A stretch of DNA of 5,384 nucleotides, taken from NCBI GenBank assembly GCA_002387725.1, contig DGKK01000062.1, positions 14,850 to 20,233 of the forward strand, written 5' to 3'. Origin of the DNA: Nitrospirae bacterium UBA4572 (GTDB taxonomy: Bacteria; Nitrospirota; Leptospirillia; Leptospirillales; Leptospirillaceae). Under the pieces are notes generated by a model. It was not told the origin of the DNA and did no database searches. It worked only from the letters and a program-made list of their open reading frames with translations. Positions 4,774 through 5,384 of this stretch are shown here, one piece after another; the first letter of the stretch is position 1, and every line of letters starts with the position of its first letter. The translations under genes were made by a program, and so were the position numbers.

Positions 4774-5384
4774 CTAGGTCCCCATTTCCCACGACGCCAG
4801 GTACTTTTCCTGCTCGGGCGTCAGGGTGTCGATGGAAATGCCAAGGGCGGTAAGCTTGCGGCTGGCAATCTCACGATCCACTTCGCGGGGAATTGTGATG
4901 ACGTCCTTGGGAAGTTTCTTGGCATGCTTGATGATGTATTCGGCACCAAGGGCCTGGTTGGCAAAGCTCATGTCCATGACCTGGGCCGGATGTCCTTCGG
5001 CCGAGGCAAGGTTGATCAGTCGACCCTCTCCCAGAAGCATGATCCTTCGGCCGTCCTTCATGACATATTCCTCGACGAAATCGCGCAGCACCGTCTTCTT
5101 CGATGAGAGCTTCTCCAGGGCCGGGATGTCGATCTCGGCATTGAAATGGCCCGAGTTGCAGACAATCGCTCCGTCCTTCATGACCTTGAAGGACTCCTTG
5201 GCGATGACATTGATGTCCCCGGTCACGGTGATGAAGAAGTCCCCCACCTTGGCGGCTTCTTTAATCGGCATGACGGCATAGCCGTCCATGGCCGCCTCGA
5301 GACCCTTGATGGGATCGATCTCGGTCACGACCACCTTGGCTCCCATGCCGGAGGCGCGGCGGGCGATACCGCGTCCGCACCAGC
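4774..5384 (-). CDS. ahcY: S-adenosylhomocysteine hydrolase, C-terminal half (5' end outside window)
   Basis: The open frame runs from the right edge (no start inside) to TAG at 4774-4776, giving the last 202 residues of a protein usually a little over 400 long. The enzyme hydrolyses S-adenosylhomocysteine to adenosine and homocysteine using tightly bound NAD. The fragment begins inside the NAD-binding loop (WCGRGIARRASGMGA, normally preceded by GYG), followed by VTEIDPIKGLEAAMDG, VTGDINVI, the CNSGHFNAEID block that ends the cofactor domain, GEGRLINLASAEGHP and VMDMSFANQAL. It ends at KYLASWEMGT with no further tail, like archaeal and many bacterial short forms; the longer eukaryotic type adds a tail with Lys and Tyr reaching into the neighbouring subunit. 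An internal ATG at 5346 is not the start, because conserved sequence continues upstream. It lies 4 bases before the ThiS-like carrier gene, tying SAM recycling and homocysteine supply to the sulfur-transfer genes. Confidence 0.96.
   Translation of the reverse strand, partial: WCGRGIARRASGMGAKVVVTEIDPIKGLEAAMDGYAVMPIKEAAKVGDFFITVTGDINVIAKESFKVMKDGAIVCNSGHFNAEIDIPALEKLSSKKTVLRDFVEEYVMKDGRRIMLLGEGRLINLASAEGHPAQVMDMSFANQALGAEYIIKHAKKLPKDVITIPREVDREIASRKLTALGISIDTLTPEQEKYLASWEMGT

Noticed and set aside
4099..5106. Open frame of 335 codons on the plus strand
   Set aside because: It is antisense to cysK, the ThiS-like carrier and ahcY. The translation is rich in Ser, Arg and Pro with no motif, so it is a shadow.

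Overview
The window is a gene-dense, GC-rich bacterial segment. Nine genes all read on the minus strand (right to left), and every junction is an overlap or a gap of 30 bases or less. It looks like part of one long operon, cut at both ends: the S-adenosylhomocysteine hydrolase gene lacks its 5' part at the right edge, and a JAMM metallopeptidase gene is cut after 33 codons at the left edge. No RNA gene, mobile element, CRISPR array, terminator or stretch of non-coding DNA longer than 30 bases is visible. The protein style (threonine synthase with an N-terminal zinc ribbon, stand-alone NIL protein, short-tailed SAHase) recalls Nitrospirota such as Leptospirillum, or Deltaproteobacteria. That taxonomic guess is weak.

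In transcription order the genes are: ahcY (SAH to homocysteine, partial); a ThiS-like small sulfur carrier; a CysK-family cysteine synthase; a MoeB/ThiF-type E1-like adenylyltransferase; a threonine synthase; a CysO-like sulfur carrier; a stand-alone NIL-domain protein; a second MoeB/ThiF-type enzyme; and the start of a JAMM (Mec/HcyD-like) peptidase.

The arrangement reads as two protein-thiocarboxylate sulfur-transfer modules in series. Module A (4769 down to 2748) is carrier, CysK and E1. It fits cysteine synthesis from an activated serine plus carrier-COSH, as in the CysO/CysM/Mec system of Mycobacterium tuberculosis. Module B (2782 down to the left edge) is threonine synthase, carrier, NIL, E1 and JAMM. 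Its parts resemble both the M. tuberculosis system and the HcyS/HcyF/HcyD homocysteine system of Wolinella succinogenes, but the PLP enzyme in the usual MetY position is a threonine-synthase-family protein. Both carriers end with two extra residues after the functional Gly-Gly (QA and SR), so both should need trimming before adenylation, a job the JAMM peptidase could do.

The main hypothesis is that module B makes homocysteine, or links threonine and homocysteine synthesis, from O-phosphohomoserine with a carrier thiocarboxylate as sulfur donor. This is inference. The enzyme may equally be an ordinary threonine synthase sharing an operon.
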